Part shown: positions 46,427 to 55,054 of the stretch, piece by piece
Numbering within the stretch: the first letter of the stretch is position 1
How the letters are laid out: every line of letters begins with the position of its first letter
Source: Bacteroidales bacterium
GTDB lineage: Bacteria > Bacteroidota > Bacteroidia > Bacteroidales > Muribaculaceae
NCBI GenBank assembly: GCA_030524805.1
Contig: JAUNFY010000004.1
Coordinates: 17,374-81,373, forward strand
Direction: 5' to 3'
DNA length: 64,000 bases
Position numbers and translations under genes: made by a program
The notes under the pieces: generated by a model
The model's input: only the letters and a program-made list of their open reading frames with translations
What the model was told of the DNA's origin: nothing
The model's database searches: none

Positions 46427-46692
46427 GCCCTCACACTGCTTCCCCTGACTTTTACGGGAGAATTCGGACTTCGCCCTCACACTCCTTAAGAAAAGCGCTT
46501 GCTTTCGGAGGAAGGCTGAGATTTCGGGCTTTGCAGCCCTCACACTCTTTCAAAGCAGACTTAGGGGAGGCTTGGAATTTCGGGCTTCCGCCCTCACACT
46601 GCTTCCCCTGACTTTTACGGGAGAATTCAGACTTCGCCCTCACACGGCTTCCTCTGACTTTTACGAGGGGGATTCGGGCTGCGCCCTCACAC
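46427..46692. repeat. Six-copy degenerate hairpin repeat
   Basis: The 10-mer GCCCTCACAC occurs at 46427, 46473, 46536, 46590, 46636 and 46683. Several copies end a tiny hairpin whose stem varies with compensation (GGGC-TTCC-GCCC; GGGCT-TTGC-AGCCC). Between copies a shared spacer with CTTCCCCTGACTTTTACGGG recurs at 46440 and 46603. An open frame on the minus strand is a by-product of the repeat. The gap 46314-46854 has no gene. Confidence 0.7.
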
Positions 46693-46757
46693 ACCTTCAA
46701 AAAAGCTCCTGCTTTCGGGGGAATTCGGGGTGAGGGGCGAGGCATTGGCTTTCAAAA

Positions 46758-46789
46758 TTTGGAAGTGTCGGCTTTTTTTGCTAACTTGC
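46758..46789 (+). promoter_or_regulatory. Promoter of the acetyltransferase-peptidase pair
   Basis: TTTG (46758-46761), a 20-bp spacer and TAACTTGC (46782-46789), a close match to the Bacteroidetes pattern. Confidence 0.45.
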
Positions 46790-46815
46790 AGTCGATTTTT
46801 GCGACTGCTTCAGGC

Positions 46816-46856
46816 AACCGCTTTCGTACAGATTAAGGAACCGCTTTCGTACAGAT
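46816..46856 (+). repeat. 18-bp direct repeat at the acetyltransferase start
   Basis: AACCGCTTTCGTACAGAT occurs at 46816-46833 and 46839-46856; the second copy supplies the first two bases of the ATG. It could be a duplicated operator or leader element. Confidence 0.6.
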
Positions 46857-47820
46857 GACTGCAGACTGGACTATACGCAGATACAGACCCGAGGATATGG
46901 CTCTCTGGGATTCGCTTGCCGGACTTTCGCGGCAAGGCACTTTGCTGCACCTCAGAGGTTACATGGATTATCATGCCGACCGATTCGCCGACTGTTCGCT
47001 CATCGCTTTGCGGAAGGGAACCCCTACCGCGCTGCTGCCGGCCAACATCGTCTGCGACGTGCTTTATTCCCATCAAGGACTGACGTATGGAGGATGGCTG
47101 ACCCCGCGCAGCCATTTCGACGGGAGCGACATGCTGGCGCTGTTTGAGGAATGGACGGAATGGTGCCGCGACAACGGTATACGCAAAATCTACTACAAGG
47201 CCGTACCGCACATCTACCACCGACTGCCGGCAGAAGAAGACCTCTACGCCCTCTTCCGCTCGGGCGCCCGGCCATGGATCACCAACCTTTCCTCGACCAT
47301 CGACATGCGCTATATCCCGGCCATGAGCACCCAGCAGAAAAGGAATCTGAAGAAATCAATGGCGGCACAGCCATGGATAAGGGAAACGGCCGACGCGGGG
47401 GAGTTCATGCCGGTGCTCCGCGACTGCCTGCTCTCGCGGCACGCGGCATCGCCGGTGCACACCGCCGCGGAACTTCAACTGCTGAAAGAGCGTTTTCCCG
47501 ACAACATCCGTTTTTTCCTCTGCGGCACGGGGAGCGACATCGAGGCGGAGGTGTGCATTTTCGACACCAACGGAGTGGCCCACTGCCAATATATCGCCAC
47601 ATCTGACGCCGGCCGCAGCAACGGGACGCTCACATTCCTGCTCCATCACCTGACGACCGAGACATTCCGCGACAGGAAGTATTTCGATTTCGGCACCAGC
47701 AACGAAGCCGCCGGCACGATACTCAACTCCGGGTTGCTTCACCAGAAGACGGGGCTCGGTGGGAGGGGCGTGGCGTACCAGTCGTTTGAACTTGATTTAT
47801 ACCCAACCAACCTAATATGA
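46855..47820 (+). CDS. GNAT/FemAB-like acyltransferase
   Basis: 321 residues, no signal peptide. It resembles the FemAB/BioF2-like members of the GNAT superfamily: an N-terminal half with WTIRRYRPEDMALWDSL and IYYKAVPHIYH, and a C-terminal half with STQQKRNLKKS, HTAAELQLLKERF, SNGTLTFLLHHLTTETF and KYFDFGTSNEAAG. Such enzymes transfer amino-acyl or acyl groups to cell-envelope precursors. It overlaps the peptidase gene by 4 bp (ATGA), so the two are co-translated. Exact substrate unknown. Confidence 0.75.
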   Translation: MTADWTIRRYRPEDMALWDSLAGLSRQGTLLHLRGYMDYHADRFADCSLIALRKGTPTALLPANIVCDVLYSHQGLTYGGWLTPRSHFDGSDMLALFEEWTEWCRDNGIRKIYYKAVPHIYHRLPAEEDLYALFRSGARPWITNLSSTIDMRYIPAMSTQQKRNLKKSMAAQPWIRETADAGEFMPVLRDCLLSRHAASPVHTAAELQLLKERFPDNIRFFLCGTGSDIEAEVCIFDTNGVAHCQYIATSDAGRSNGTLTFLLHHLTTETFRDRKYFDFGTSNEAAGTILNSGLLHQKTGLGGRGVAYQSFELDLYPTNLI

Positions 47821-49193
47821 GACAGACAATAGCAGCAATAGCACTCGCGGCCACCCTTTGCGCGGCGGCCCAGACGGAGGGAGGCATCACCCCCGACATG
47901 CTCTCGAGATTCAAATCGGAATATCAGGACAACGCGGCAAACCGCGCGCGGCGCAACGCTCTTAACGGCGCCTCCATCGAGAAGATCGCCTACAACGGCG
48001 ATGTGCGCAACCATTTCGACGACCATTTCTCGCACAAGGTGGAGACAAAAGGAATCACCGACCAGAAGTCGTCGGGGCGGTGCTGGCTCTTCACAAGCCT
48101 CAACATGCTGCGCTCGCAGGCCATGAGGGAGCACGACCTTCCGAAACTCACGTTCTCGCAAAACTATAATTTCTTCTTCGACCAGCTCGAGAAGTCGAAC
48201 CTTTTCCTGCAGTCGGTGATAGACACCTCCGACCGCGACATGAGCGACCGGCAAGTGGAATGGCTTTTCCAGAACCCGATTTCGGACGGCGGCACTTTCT
48301 GCGGTGCCATCGACCTGATATCGAAATACGGAGTGGTTCCCACCGAGGTCATGGCAGAGACAGAGATAGCCAACAGCACGAGCGCCTTCAGCCGCCTTCT
48401 GGCCACCAAGCTTAGGGAAGACGGTCTGCGGCTGCGCCAGGCCAAAGCCAAGGGGCTCGACGCCAAAGGGCTCGAGGAGATGAAGACGGCGCAGCTGGCG
48501 GAAATATACAAGATGCTGGCCCTGGCTTTCGGCGTGCCTCCCACGGAATTCGCATGGACGAGGAAAGATGCGAAAGGCAACCCGGTGGAGACCAAGACCT
48601 ACACACCGCTCTCCTTCTACAAGGAATATCTCGGCAATGACCTCAAGGATGGCTACGTGATGCTGATGAACGATCCGTCGCGCGAATATTGGAAAGTGTA
48701 CCGCATCGACTACGACCGCCATTCCTACGACGGCATGGACTGGACATATCTGAATGTGCCGATGGATGAGATAAAGAAGGCTGCCATAGAATCGATCAAA
48801 GACAGCACGGCTATGTATTTCTCATGTGATGTTGGCAAGTTTCTCGACCGCCAGAAAGGGATTCTCGACCTCGACAACTTCGACTACGAATCGCTGTTCG
48901 ACACCAAGTTCGGCATGGACAAGGGGGAACGCATACAGACAAAGGCCAGCGCGTCGTCGCACGCGATGACACTTTCGGGAGTAGACCTCGACGAGAAGGG
49001 AAATCCGAAGAAATGGCTTATAGAAAACAGCTGGGGCAACAGCGGGCAGAACGGCTACCTCATAGCCACCGACCCCTGGATGGACGAGTATCTTTTCCGC
49101 CTCGTTGTCGACAAGAAATATGCTTCGCCCAAGATACTGAAAGCCTGCAAGCAGACTCCGATACTGCTACCCTCCTGGGACCAGCTTTTCTGA
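47817..49193 (+). CDS. C1B cysteine aminopeptidase (PepC / bleomycin hydrolase-like), secreted
   Basis: 458 residues with a signal peptide ending near CAAAQ (about 19). Papain-like triad: Cys89 in SSGRCWLFTSLN, His382 in SSHAMTLSGV and Asn404 in IENSWGNSG. The central part (NYNFFFDQLEKSN, ISDGGTFCGAIDLISKYG) fits the C1B subfamily, which trims peptides from the N-terminus. Most PepC proteins are cytoplasmic; the signal peptide points to the periplasm, as in other Bacteroidales copies. Overlaps the acyltransferase gene. Confidence 0.9.
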   Translation: MRQTIAAIALAATLCAAAQTEGGITPDMLSRFKSEYQDNAANRARRNALNGASIEKIAYNGDVRNHFDDHFSHKVETKGITDQKSSGRCWLFTSLNMLRSQAMREHDLPKLTFSQNYNFFFDQLEKSNLFLQSVIDTSDRDMSDRQVEWLFQNPISDGGTFCGAIDLISKYGVVPTEVMAETEIANSTSAFSRLLATKLREDGLRLRQAKAKGLDAKGLEEMKTAQLAEIYKMLALAFGVPPTEFAWTRKDAKGNPVETKTYTPLSFYKEYLGNDLKDGYVMLMNDPSREYWKVYRIDYDRHSYDGMDWTYLNVPMDEIKKAAIESIKDSTAMYFSCDVGKFLDRQKGILDLDNFDYESLFDTKFGMDKGERIQTKASASSHAMTLSGVDLDEKGNPKKWLIENSWGNSGQNGYLIATDPWMDEYLFRLVVDKKYASPKILKACKQTPILLPSWDQLF

Positions 49194-49218
49194 GAGCGGG
49201 GCACCATTTCCGGCACTC

Positions 49219-49265
49219 GGCGGCCCCTTTCCTGCCAATCGACTCCCGGTCAGAGGAAGGGGCCG
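49219..49265. terminator. Shared hairpin between the convergent peptidase and GT2 genes
   Basis: A stem of CGGCCCCTT-T-CCT paired with AGGAAGGGGCCG (one bulge) follows the peptidase stop; its right arm lies in the last codons of the GT2 gene. Confidence 0.45.
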
Positions 49266-50188
49266 ACGAGGATGAATGCGCCGCGGAGGCGACGGCGGGT
49301 CCAATGATAGGCGAAGCGGATAAGCGGACGGCGCGAAGCGCTGACCTGACGGAGAGCCTCCCGATATAAGGGATCGGCAAGGTCCATCCTTCCCTCCTTT
49401 GCATAGCAGGCGGCGAGGACAGCACGGCGATAGGCCACGATATTGAGAAGGCGGGTGATATCTTTTCGCCCGCTTTCCTTTATGGAGCGCTCTATGCCTG
49501 CGAGCGACTTCTCCCACAGGCCGGCCTTGGCGCTGAACGAGACGCCGGTGATGCTCACCTTCTGCGGATAGACGTCGGCGAGGGGACGGGATATGGCGAC
49601 CGCCCGGGGCTCTCCGAGGAGAATTCGCGTGCCGGTCTCGAAATCATTCCAGTTGGGATATTCACCTCTCCATCCGCCCACCGACATAAGATAGGCCGTC
49701 TTCACGGCAAAGCATTCTGTCTGCAGGATGGCATGGACGAGATGGCGCTCAAGGAGGTTGCCCTTGGCAGAATGGGTGCGACGGTCGGCACCGGCAAGAT
49801 GCCTCACGACGGGGAACAGCACCAGCTGCGCCTCCGGATCTTGCTTCCACGCCTCCATGACGGACGCGACATTATCGGGACGCATCACGTCGTCGGAATC
49901 AAAGAACATGACCTTGTCGGTGAGCGTATGCTCCAGACCTGTCTGGCGCGCGTAGGCGGCCCCACGCCTGGAGTCGGAAAGCAATTCAAAAGTGAGGTCT
50001 TCCGCTTCATTGGCGGCCTGCCAGCGGCGGACAGCGTCGGGAGTATCGTCGGACGATCCATTGTCGACCACAATGATATGAATCGGGCGCCATGTCTGCG
50101 CCGAGAGGCTGTCGAGACATCGCACCACAAGTTCCGGACGGTTATAGACCGGAACGACTATCGTCATGGTCTCCTGATTCTGAATCAT
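49250..50188 (-). CDS. Family 2 glycosyltransferase
   Basis: 312 residues. GT-A fold with MTIVVPVYNRPELVVRCLDSL at the N-terminus, VVDNGSSDDT, and the metal-binding DSDD (FFDSDDVMRPDN). The basic C-terminus (YHWTRRRLRGAFILV) may touch the membrane. It is transcribed away from the other three glycan genes (50326-53754). Likely role in capsule, O-antigen-like or lipid-linked glycan assembly; sugar unknown. Confidence 0.88.
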   Translation of the reverse strand: MIQNQETMTIVVPVYNRPELVVRCLDSLSAQTWRPIHIIVVDNGSSDDTPDAVRRWQAANEAEDLTFELLSDSRRGAAYARQTGLEHTLTDKVMFFDSDDVMRPDNVASVMEAWKQDPEAQLVLFPVVRHLAGADRRTHSAKGNLLERHLVHAILQTECFAVKTAYLMSVGGWRGEYPNWNDFETGTRILLGEPRAVAISRPLADVYPQKVSITGVSFSAKAGLWEKSLAGIERSIKESGRKDITRLLNIVAYRRAVLAACYAKEGRMDLADPLYREALRQVSASRRPLIRFAYHWTRRRLRGAFILVGPFL

Positions 50189-50253
50189 TCGCTTTAATAT
50201 AAAGGCAGGTTACAAACTACTAACGAGGACGGCGGTTGAAAAATTGAATATTA

Positions 50254-50286
50254 TTTGCAAAAAAGCGTCTGTTTTGTTAATTTTGC
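50254..50286 (+). promoter_or_regulatory. Promoter of the glycan cluster
   Basis: TTTG (50254-50257), a 20-bp spacer and TAATTTTGC (50278-50286), 39 bp before the ATG of the GT4-like gene. Confidence 0.5.
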
Positions 50287-50325
50287 ATTAATTGACTTTT
50301 ACCACCATAAAAGAAATACCGGCCT

Positions 50326-51441
50326 ATGAGAATATTGATGCTCGGAGACTATTCCAACCTTCACTCGTGCCTCGCCAGGGAACTGCGACGTTCGGGCCAC
50401 GACGTGACACTTGTCTCCGACCGCGGAGGCCACATGAAGACCGATGCCGACATGACGCTGCGCCGCAAGCCGGGCCTGACGGGTTCGATAAGCTATCTCT
50501 ACCGGATAATGTCGGCGCTCCCCTCATGGACCGGCTACGACGTGGTGCAACTGATCAATCCGCAGTTCTTTCACCTGAAGCCACGGCGGCTGATGATGGT
50601 GTTTGACATATTGCGGAAAAACAACCGCTCGGTATTCCTCACGCTCTGCGGCAACGACCATTTCTTCGTGGAAGACTGCGTGGCGACAGACCTCTTCCGA
50701 TTTTCGGAATTCCGGATAGGGAAGCAACCTACGGAGCTCGTGACCACCAGTCCGATGCGCGAGCAGGGGTGGCTCATTCCGGCACACAAGACCTACACGC
50801 GTCACCTCTACGACAATATCGACGGCGCCATGTCGGTGCTTCCGGAATATGACATGTCGGCGCGCCGGCATCTTGACCCGTCGAAACTGACCTTCACCAA
50901 TCTTCCGGTGGAGCTGAGCGATATGGAATACACTCCCCTGCCGACGTCGGGCCCGGTGAGAATACTCATCGGGATGCGTGGCAACATGGAGATTCAGAAA
51001 GGCACCGCAAAGATGCTCGGCATCTGCCGGCAGATAGAGGCGGAATTGCCCGGGGAGTGCGAGGTGAGGGTGGTGAAAGACATGTCGCTCGCGGATTATC
51101 TAAAGGAGCTGCGCGAGAGCCACCTCGTGATAGACCAGCTGTATTCCTACTCTCCGGCCACCAATGCACTGCAGACCATGGCTCTCGGAAGAATCACGGC
51201 CTCGGGCGCACAGCCGGAATATTACGACTATATCGGCGAAGACCTCCGACCCATCTTCTGCCTCTCCCCTCTCGAAGACGACCTCACGATAAAGGAACGG
51301 CTGAAGGCGCTGATACAAGACCGGGGGAGGATGCAGCAGATGTCGGCCGAGGGGCGAGAGCTCGTGGAGCGCCACAACGACGTGAGGGCGATAGCTCCCC
51401 TCTTCGAAGCACATTGGCAGAAAATGATGAGACAGCCATGA
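50326..51441 (+). CDS. GT4-like glycosyltransferase
   Basis: 371 residues of GT-B type. The N-terminal part MRILMLGDYSNLHSCLARELRRSGHDVTLVSDRGG is a Rossmann-type acceptor domain; the C-terminal half has VRILIGMRGNMEIQKGTAKML and SYSPATNALQTMALGR, in the donor-binding position. The usual Ex7E pattern is not clear, so it may be a divergent member. The ATGA overlap with the next gene shows co-translation. Confidence 0.75.
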   Translation: MRILMLGDYSNLHSCLARELRRSGHDVTLVSDRGGHMKTDADMTLRRKPGLTGSISYLYRIMSALPSWTGYDVVQLINPQFFHLKPRRLMMVFDILRKNNRSVFLTLCGNDHFFVEDCVATDLFRFSEFRIGKQPTELVTTSPMREQGWLIPAHKTYTRHLYDNIDGAMSVLPEYDMSARRHLDPSKLTFTNLPVELSDMEYTPLPTSGPVRILIGMRGNMEIQKGTAKMLGICRQIEAELPGECEVRVVKDMSLADYLKELRESHLVIDQLYSYSPATNALQTMALGRITASGAQPEYYDYIGEDLRPIFCLSPLEDDLTIKERLKALIQDRGRMQQMSAEGRELVERHNDVRAIAPLFEAHWQKMMRQP

Positions 51442-52304
51442 CGACGGAACAGAAAGCCAGACTTCAGGTGCTTGTATGCACTTTCGGGGCCGACGGCATA
51501 AGGCGCGTGGCTTCATCGGCACATCCGCGGCTGGACGGGGTGGAATACATAGTAAGCTGGCAACAAGAGGGCGCGACACCGCTGCCGGAGAGCCTGCGCC
51601 GTCCTGATTTCAAGGTATATGCCACCGACAGCACCGGGCTGGCACGCAACCGCAACCATGCTCTTTCAAAGGCGACGGCACCACTGCTGCTGCTGAGCGA
51701 CGACGACGTGGCGTATACAGCCGAGGGGCTGCAGAGAGTGATGAATGCTTTCGACTCACACCCCGACTGCGACCTGCTGACTTTCCGCTATGAGTCGGCT
51801 TCCGGCACGAAGTATTACCCCGGCAGTCAGTTTCCGCTCGACGCGCCGCCGAAGGGATATTTCGCGTCGTCGATAGAAATAGCATTCCGCCGCAGGGAGC
51901 CGGGGAAAACGATATGGTTTAACGAGCATTTCGGCATCGGGGCTGATTTTCCGTCGGGAGAGGAAGATATCTTCATCCGCGATTGCCTCGACGCGGGCAT
52001 GAAGGGGATGTTTGTGCCTGCCACGGTGGCACGTCACGACGGCGCCACCACATCGGGACGCAACCTCATGCTTTCCTCGCGACCGCTCACGAAAGGGGCT
52101 GTATTCCTGCGCCTCCATCCCCGCTCATGGTTTGCCCGGATGATAGCCCACGCGCTGCGCGAGATACCCCTGTGGAGGCAAGGGAAGGCACCATCGCCGC
52201 TTTCTTTCTGCGCCAACTGGATAAAGGGAGTGAACCGTGCGAGACGCCTGAAGGCGTTTCCGACAGCCGCACCCGCCTCAAAACCTTCAGGACATGAAAA
52301 ATGA
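51438..52304 (+). CDS. Family 2 glycosyltransferase
   Basis: 288 residues; the start was set at the ATG that overlaps the previous stop (ATGA), since longer reading frames upstream run inside the other gene. Shows the GT-A pattern with LQVLVCTFGADGIRRVAS, TGLARNRNHALSKA and the DxD-like LLLSDDDVAYT, then PSGEEDIFIRDCLDAG. It has the look of GT2 proteins lacking a membrane part. Overlaps the flippase gene by 11 bp. Confidence 0.85.
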   Translation: MTTEQKARLQVLVCTFGADGIRRVASSAHPRLDGVEYIVSWQQEGATPLPESLRRPDFKVYATDSTGLARNRNHALSKATAPLLLLSDDDVAYTAEGLQRVMNAFDSHPDCDLLTFRYESASGTKYYPGSQFPLDAPPKGYFASSIEIAFRRREPGKTIWFNEHFGIGADFPSGEEDIFIRDCLDAGMKGMFVPATVARHDGATTSGRNLMLSSRPLTKGAVFLRLHPRSWFARMIAHALREIPLWRQGKAPSPLSFCANWIKGVNRARRLKAFPTAAPASKPSGHEK

Positions 52305-53754
52305 CATCGACAGCAAGGGAAACAGCTTCCGCAGCATCCTGAAGGGCACATCAATGTTTGGTGGGGTCCAGGTCTTCAATATACTGATCTCCACCATCAG
52401 GCTGAAGTTTGTAGCCGTCATCCTCGGGCCTGCGGGCATCGGAGTAGCGGGGCTCTTCAACACGGCGTCGCTGACCATACAGCAGCTTGCCTCGCTGGGG
52501 CTTAACCTTGCGGTAGTAAAGGAAATAGGCGCATCGAAAGAGAAGGAGGAGAAACTGCGGGATGTGCTTGCATCGGTGAGGCGCCTGGGCCTTATCACCG
52601 CATTGGCGGGCGCCCTGATCTGCATCTGCCTGCCGGGAATGCTTTCGCACTTCACGTTCGGGAGCGACCGCTACCGCACGTCTTTCATCATAATGGCCGC
52701 GGCCATCTTCTTCTCAATCGCGGGCACGGCCCTGATGTCGGTGCTGCAAGGGCTGCATGAGGTGCGGCGCCTATCGAAGGCCAGCCTTGTGGGCTCGCTG
52801 ACGGGTCTTGGGGTGGGAGTGCCTATGTATTGGCTGTGGGGGACCGACGGCATCGTGCCGGCAATGGTGGTGCTGGCGCTATTCACGTGCCTCTGGTATT
52901 GGTTTTCGCTGCGCAAGTCGCTACGGGTTTCGCCGGCAAGATGGACGAGCGAGATACACCTTCCGATCCTGAAGAGGATTCTCGCGATGGGAGTGATACT
53001 GATGAGCAACGACCTTTTCAAAAATCTGGTCAACTACCTCATACTGATATATGTGAGGGCGACCGGCAACGAGATAGAGGTGGGTTTCTACCAGTCGTGC
53101 AACACGATGACCTCCCAGTATTCGGCCATAGTCTTCACCGCCATGGCCATGGACTATCTGCCCCGGCTTTCGGCGGCTGCCGACGACAACAGGCAACTGT
53201 GCGCCATCGTGAACCGTCAGATTGAAGTGGTCGGGCTTCTGGTGGCGCCCATCGTGTGCGCGGTAATCTTCCTCGCGCCGTGGGTAATAGAGCTGCTGCA
53301 GACGAAAGCCTTCACAGTGGCCACTCCCCTACTGAGAATACTTGCCGTTGCAGTTGCCGTGAGGGGTCTGATGTATCCTCTCGGCTACATCGTGTTTGCC
53401 AAAGACAACCGGCGACTCTTCTTCTGGATGGAATCGATCGGCGCCAACATCCTGACGCTGACCATCATGTGCGGGGGCTACAGCCTTTTCGGGCTTAACG
53501 GTCTGGGCTATGCCGCAGTGGCCGACTGCTCGATATGCCTGCTGGTCTACATAGCCGTAAACCATCATCTGTATGGCTACCGGCTTTCGCGCCGCGCGCT
53601 CCAGACATCGGCTGCTTCGCTGGCCTCGGCTGCCGGCATGGCGGCCATCTGCTTCGTAAGCGACGGCATGCTGATGACCGGGCTGGCGTCTGCGCTCCTC
53701 ATCGCGGTGGGCGCGATATGCGGACGAAGGATACTGGGCATCTGGAAAAAATAA
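52294..53754 (+). CDS. Wzx-type polysaccharide flippase (PST family)
   Basis: 486 residues with about 12-14 transmembrane helices and the MATE/MOP-type start SILKGTSMFGGVQVFNILIS; typical length. Blocks such as GPAGIGVAGLFNTASLTIQQLASLGL and YQSCNTMTSQYSAIVFTAM match O-antigen and capsule flippases. It moves undecaprenyl-linked oligosaccharide across the inner membrane. No polymerase or priming transferase is present here, so this is an outlying part of a glycan pathway. Confidence 0.88.
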   Translation: MKNDIDSKGNSFRSILKGTSMFGGVQVFNILISTIRLKFVAVILGPAGIGVAGLFNTASLTIQQLASLGLNLAVVKEIGASKEKEEKLRDVLASVRRLGLITALAGALICICLPGMLSHFTFGSDRYRTSFIIMAAAIFFSIAGTALMSVLQGLHEVRRLSKASLVGSLTGLGVGVPMYWLWGTDGIVPAMVVLALFTCLWYWFSLRKSLRVSPARWTSEIHLPILKRILAMGVILMSNDLFKNLVNYLILIYVRATGNEIEVGFYQSCNTMTSQYSAIVFTAMAMDYLPRLSAAADDNRQLCAIVNRQIEVVGLLVAPIVCAVIFLAPWVIELLQTKAFTVATPLLRILAVAVAVRGLMYPLGYIVFAKDNRRLFFWMESIGANILTLTIMCGGYSLFGLNGLGYAAVADCSICLLVYIAVNHHLYGYRLSRRALQTSAASLASAAGMAAICFVSDGMLMTGLASALLIAVGAICGRRILGIWKK

Positions 53755-53776
53755 AGTCCCGCACGGAGCGGGACTT
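53754..53776 (+). terminator. Hairpin after the flippase gene
   Basis: A 9-bp stem (AAGTCCCGC / GCGGGACTT) with a 5-nt loop overlapping the stop codon by one base. Confidence 0.55.
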
Positions 53777-53784
53777 ATGTTCTT

Positions 53785-53871
53785 CGGCTTGGGTCTTGAG
53801 ACTTTTGCCTTTAGACGATGCTTATCTGCGGCTTGGGCCTTCTGTCTTATGCCTTCAGCCGATGCTTATCT
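53785..53871. repeat. Imperfect 43-bp direct repeat at the porN 3' end
   Basis: Two copies (53785-53827, 53829-53871), both starting CGGCTTGGG and ending GATGCTTATCT. The second copy contains the porN stop codon, so the duplication touches the coding end. Confidence 0.55.
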
Positions 53872-55011
53872 TTTGCGGCGCCTTACCGACTTGGCGGCAT
53901 TGCTGTTGCCTGAGTTGGAATTCGAGACTTTCGGCTTCTTTTTCTTGGCGGCGGTGCTCTTCTTGCGGCCCGCGCGTGCGGAGGGTTTTGTCTTTACGAC
54001 ATTTTCGTCGGCTTCAGAAACCATGGTGCGTTCCGGGATGGAATCGCCGGCAGCCAACCCTTTCTCGGCGGCTTCAGCAGCCTCGGCTTCCGCTTCCTTC
54101 ATGGCCAGATATTCCTCGCGGGAGGGAACCCATAGGTCTTTGCCAAACTCGCGCAGGCGATGATCGATGCTGTCCTGGGCACGCTTCATGTCGTCCTCGT
54201 CGGGATACATCTGGGCCATGGAGAGGTTGCGCAGGTTTTTGGTCTTATATATCTCACCCTTATACATGCCGAGATTGAAGTAATCGTCGAGGCTATATTG
54301 GGGGAGATTGTTGTCGTCGGTGAGGAAGACGTATTGCTGAGCGAGATATGGACGGAGCTGGTCGAACTTCACCCAGAACATGGGGTAGTTGGTTTCGCCG
54401 CCGAAATCCTCGTTACGGGTCAGGACGGGGCAAATAGCCTCGACGAAAGTCTTCATCTGATTGCTTCGGCGGTCGAACTGCCACTTCTCGATGATGTAGT
54501 ATTTCAGCACCTGCGATGTGGGGACGTCGGCTTCCTCAATGACGTAGACCGGTTTCGATTCGGGACCCTGGGTCTGATGATAGATGTCGAAGCGGTCGAG
54601 CATATCGCCGACGTTGATGCGGTAGCGGTCGGTGAAGACCTCCCGGCCGTCGAGATATTCGTAGGCGGGAACTTTGCCATCGACCACCAGCGAGAGCAAG
54701 ATCCTGAAGAGGTTCTGCTGGCCGTCGACTATATCTTCGGGGAAATAGAGCGGCGTGTTCTCGGCCACATTCCTGAGATCGAGCGAGCGGTAGATCTCCC
54801 TCATATAGGCCATGTCGGCATCGTGGGCTTTCGGATTCTCGAAAAAGCCCTGCATGCGGTCGGTGATATTGGGTCCGGAATTCTCCGTCTGCTTCTGTCC
54901 GCGCTTTCCACCGGCAGCGCGGCGCACCACTCCAGTGTTGTCTTGCGCTATGGCTGCCAGCCCGAGCGTCGCGACTACCGCAACCGGCAATATTTTTCTG
55001 ACTATATTCAT
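53866..55011 (-). CDS. porN: Type IX secretion periplasmic ring protein PorN/GldN
   Basis: 381 residues, signal peptide ending near AIAQ (about 23). The middle (about 60-290) is the GldN/PorN domain: MREIYRSLDLRNVAENTPLYFP, VYVIEEADVPTSQVLKYYIIEKW, YPMFWVKFDQLRPYL. PorN pairs with PorK in the large periplasmic ring at the outer membrane. The C-terminal 60 residues are unusually Ala/Lys/Arg-rich (KKSTAAKKKKPKV, SVRRRKR), an extension I do not recall from PorN. Last gene of the operon. Confidence 0.93.
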   Translation of the reverse strand: MNIVRKILPVAVVATLGLAAIAQDNTGVVRRAAGGKRGQKQTENSGPNITDRMQGFFENPKAHDADMAYMREIYRSLDLRNVAENTPLYFPEDIVDGQQNLFRILLSLVVDGKVPAYEYLDGREVFTDRYRINVGDMLDRFDIYHQTQGPESKPVYVIEEADVPTSQVLKYYIIEKWQFDRRSNQMKTFVEAICPVLTRNEDFGGETNYPMFWVKFDQLRPYLAQQYVFLTDDNNLPQYSLDDYFNLGMYKGEIYKTKNLRNLSMAQMYPDEDDMKRAQDSIDHRLREFGKDLWVPSREEYLAMKEAEAEAAEAAEKGLAAGDSIPERTMVSEADENVVKTKPSARAGRKKSTAAKKKKPKVSNSNSGNSNAAKSVRRRKR

Positions 55012-55054
55012 ATTGATGAGTTATCCTTAGAAATTAGACTGCTGCCACTACGGC

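Noticed and set aside
46452-46745. A 97-codon minus-strand frame with repeated CEG residues
   Set aside because: It is a by-product of the DNA repeat; the unit lengths are not multiples of three.
51057-51437. A longer start for the GT2 gene at 51438
   Set aside because: These codons lie inside the GT4-like gene in another frame; the ATGA overlap gives the natural start.
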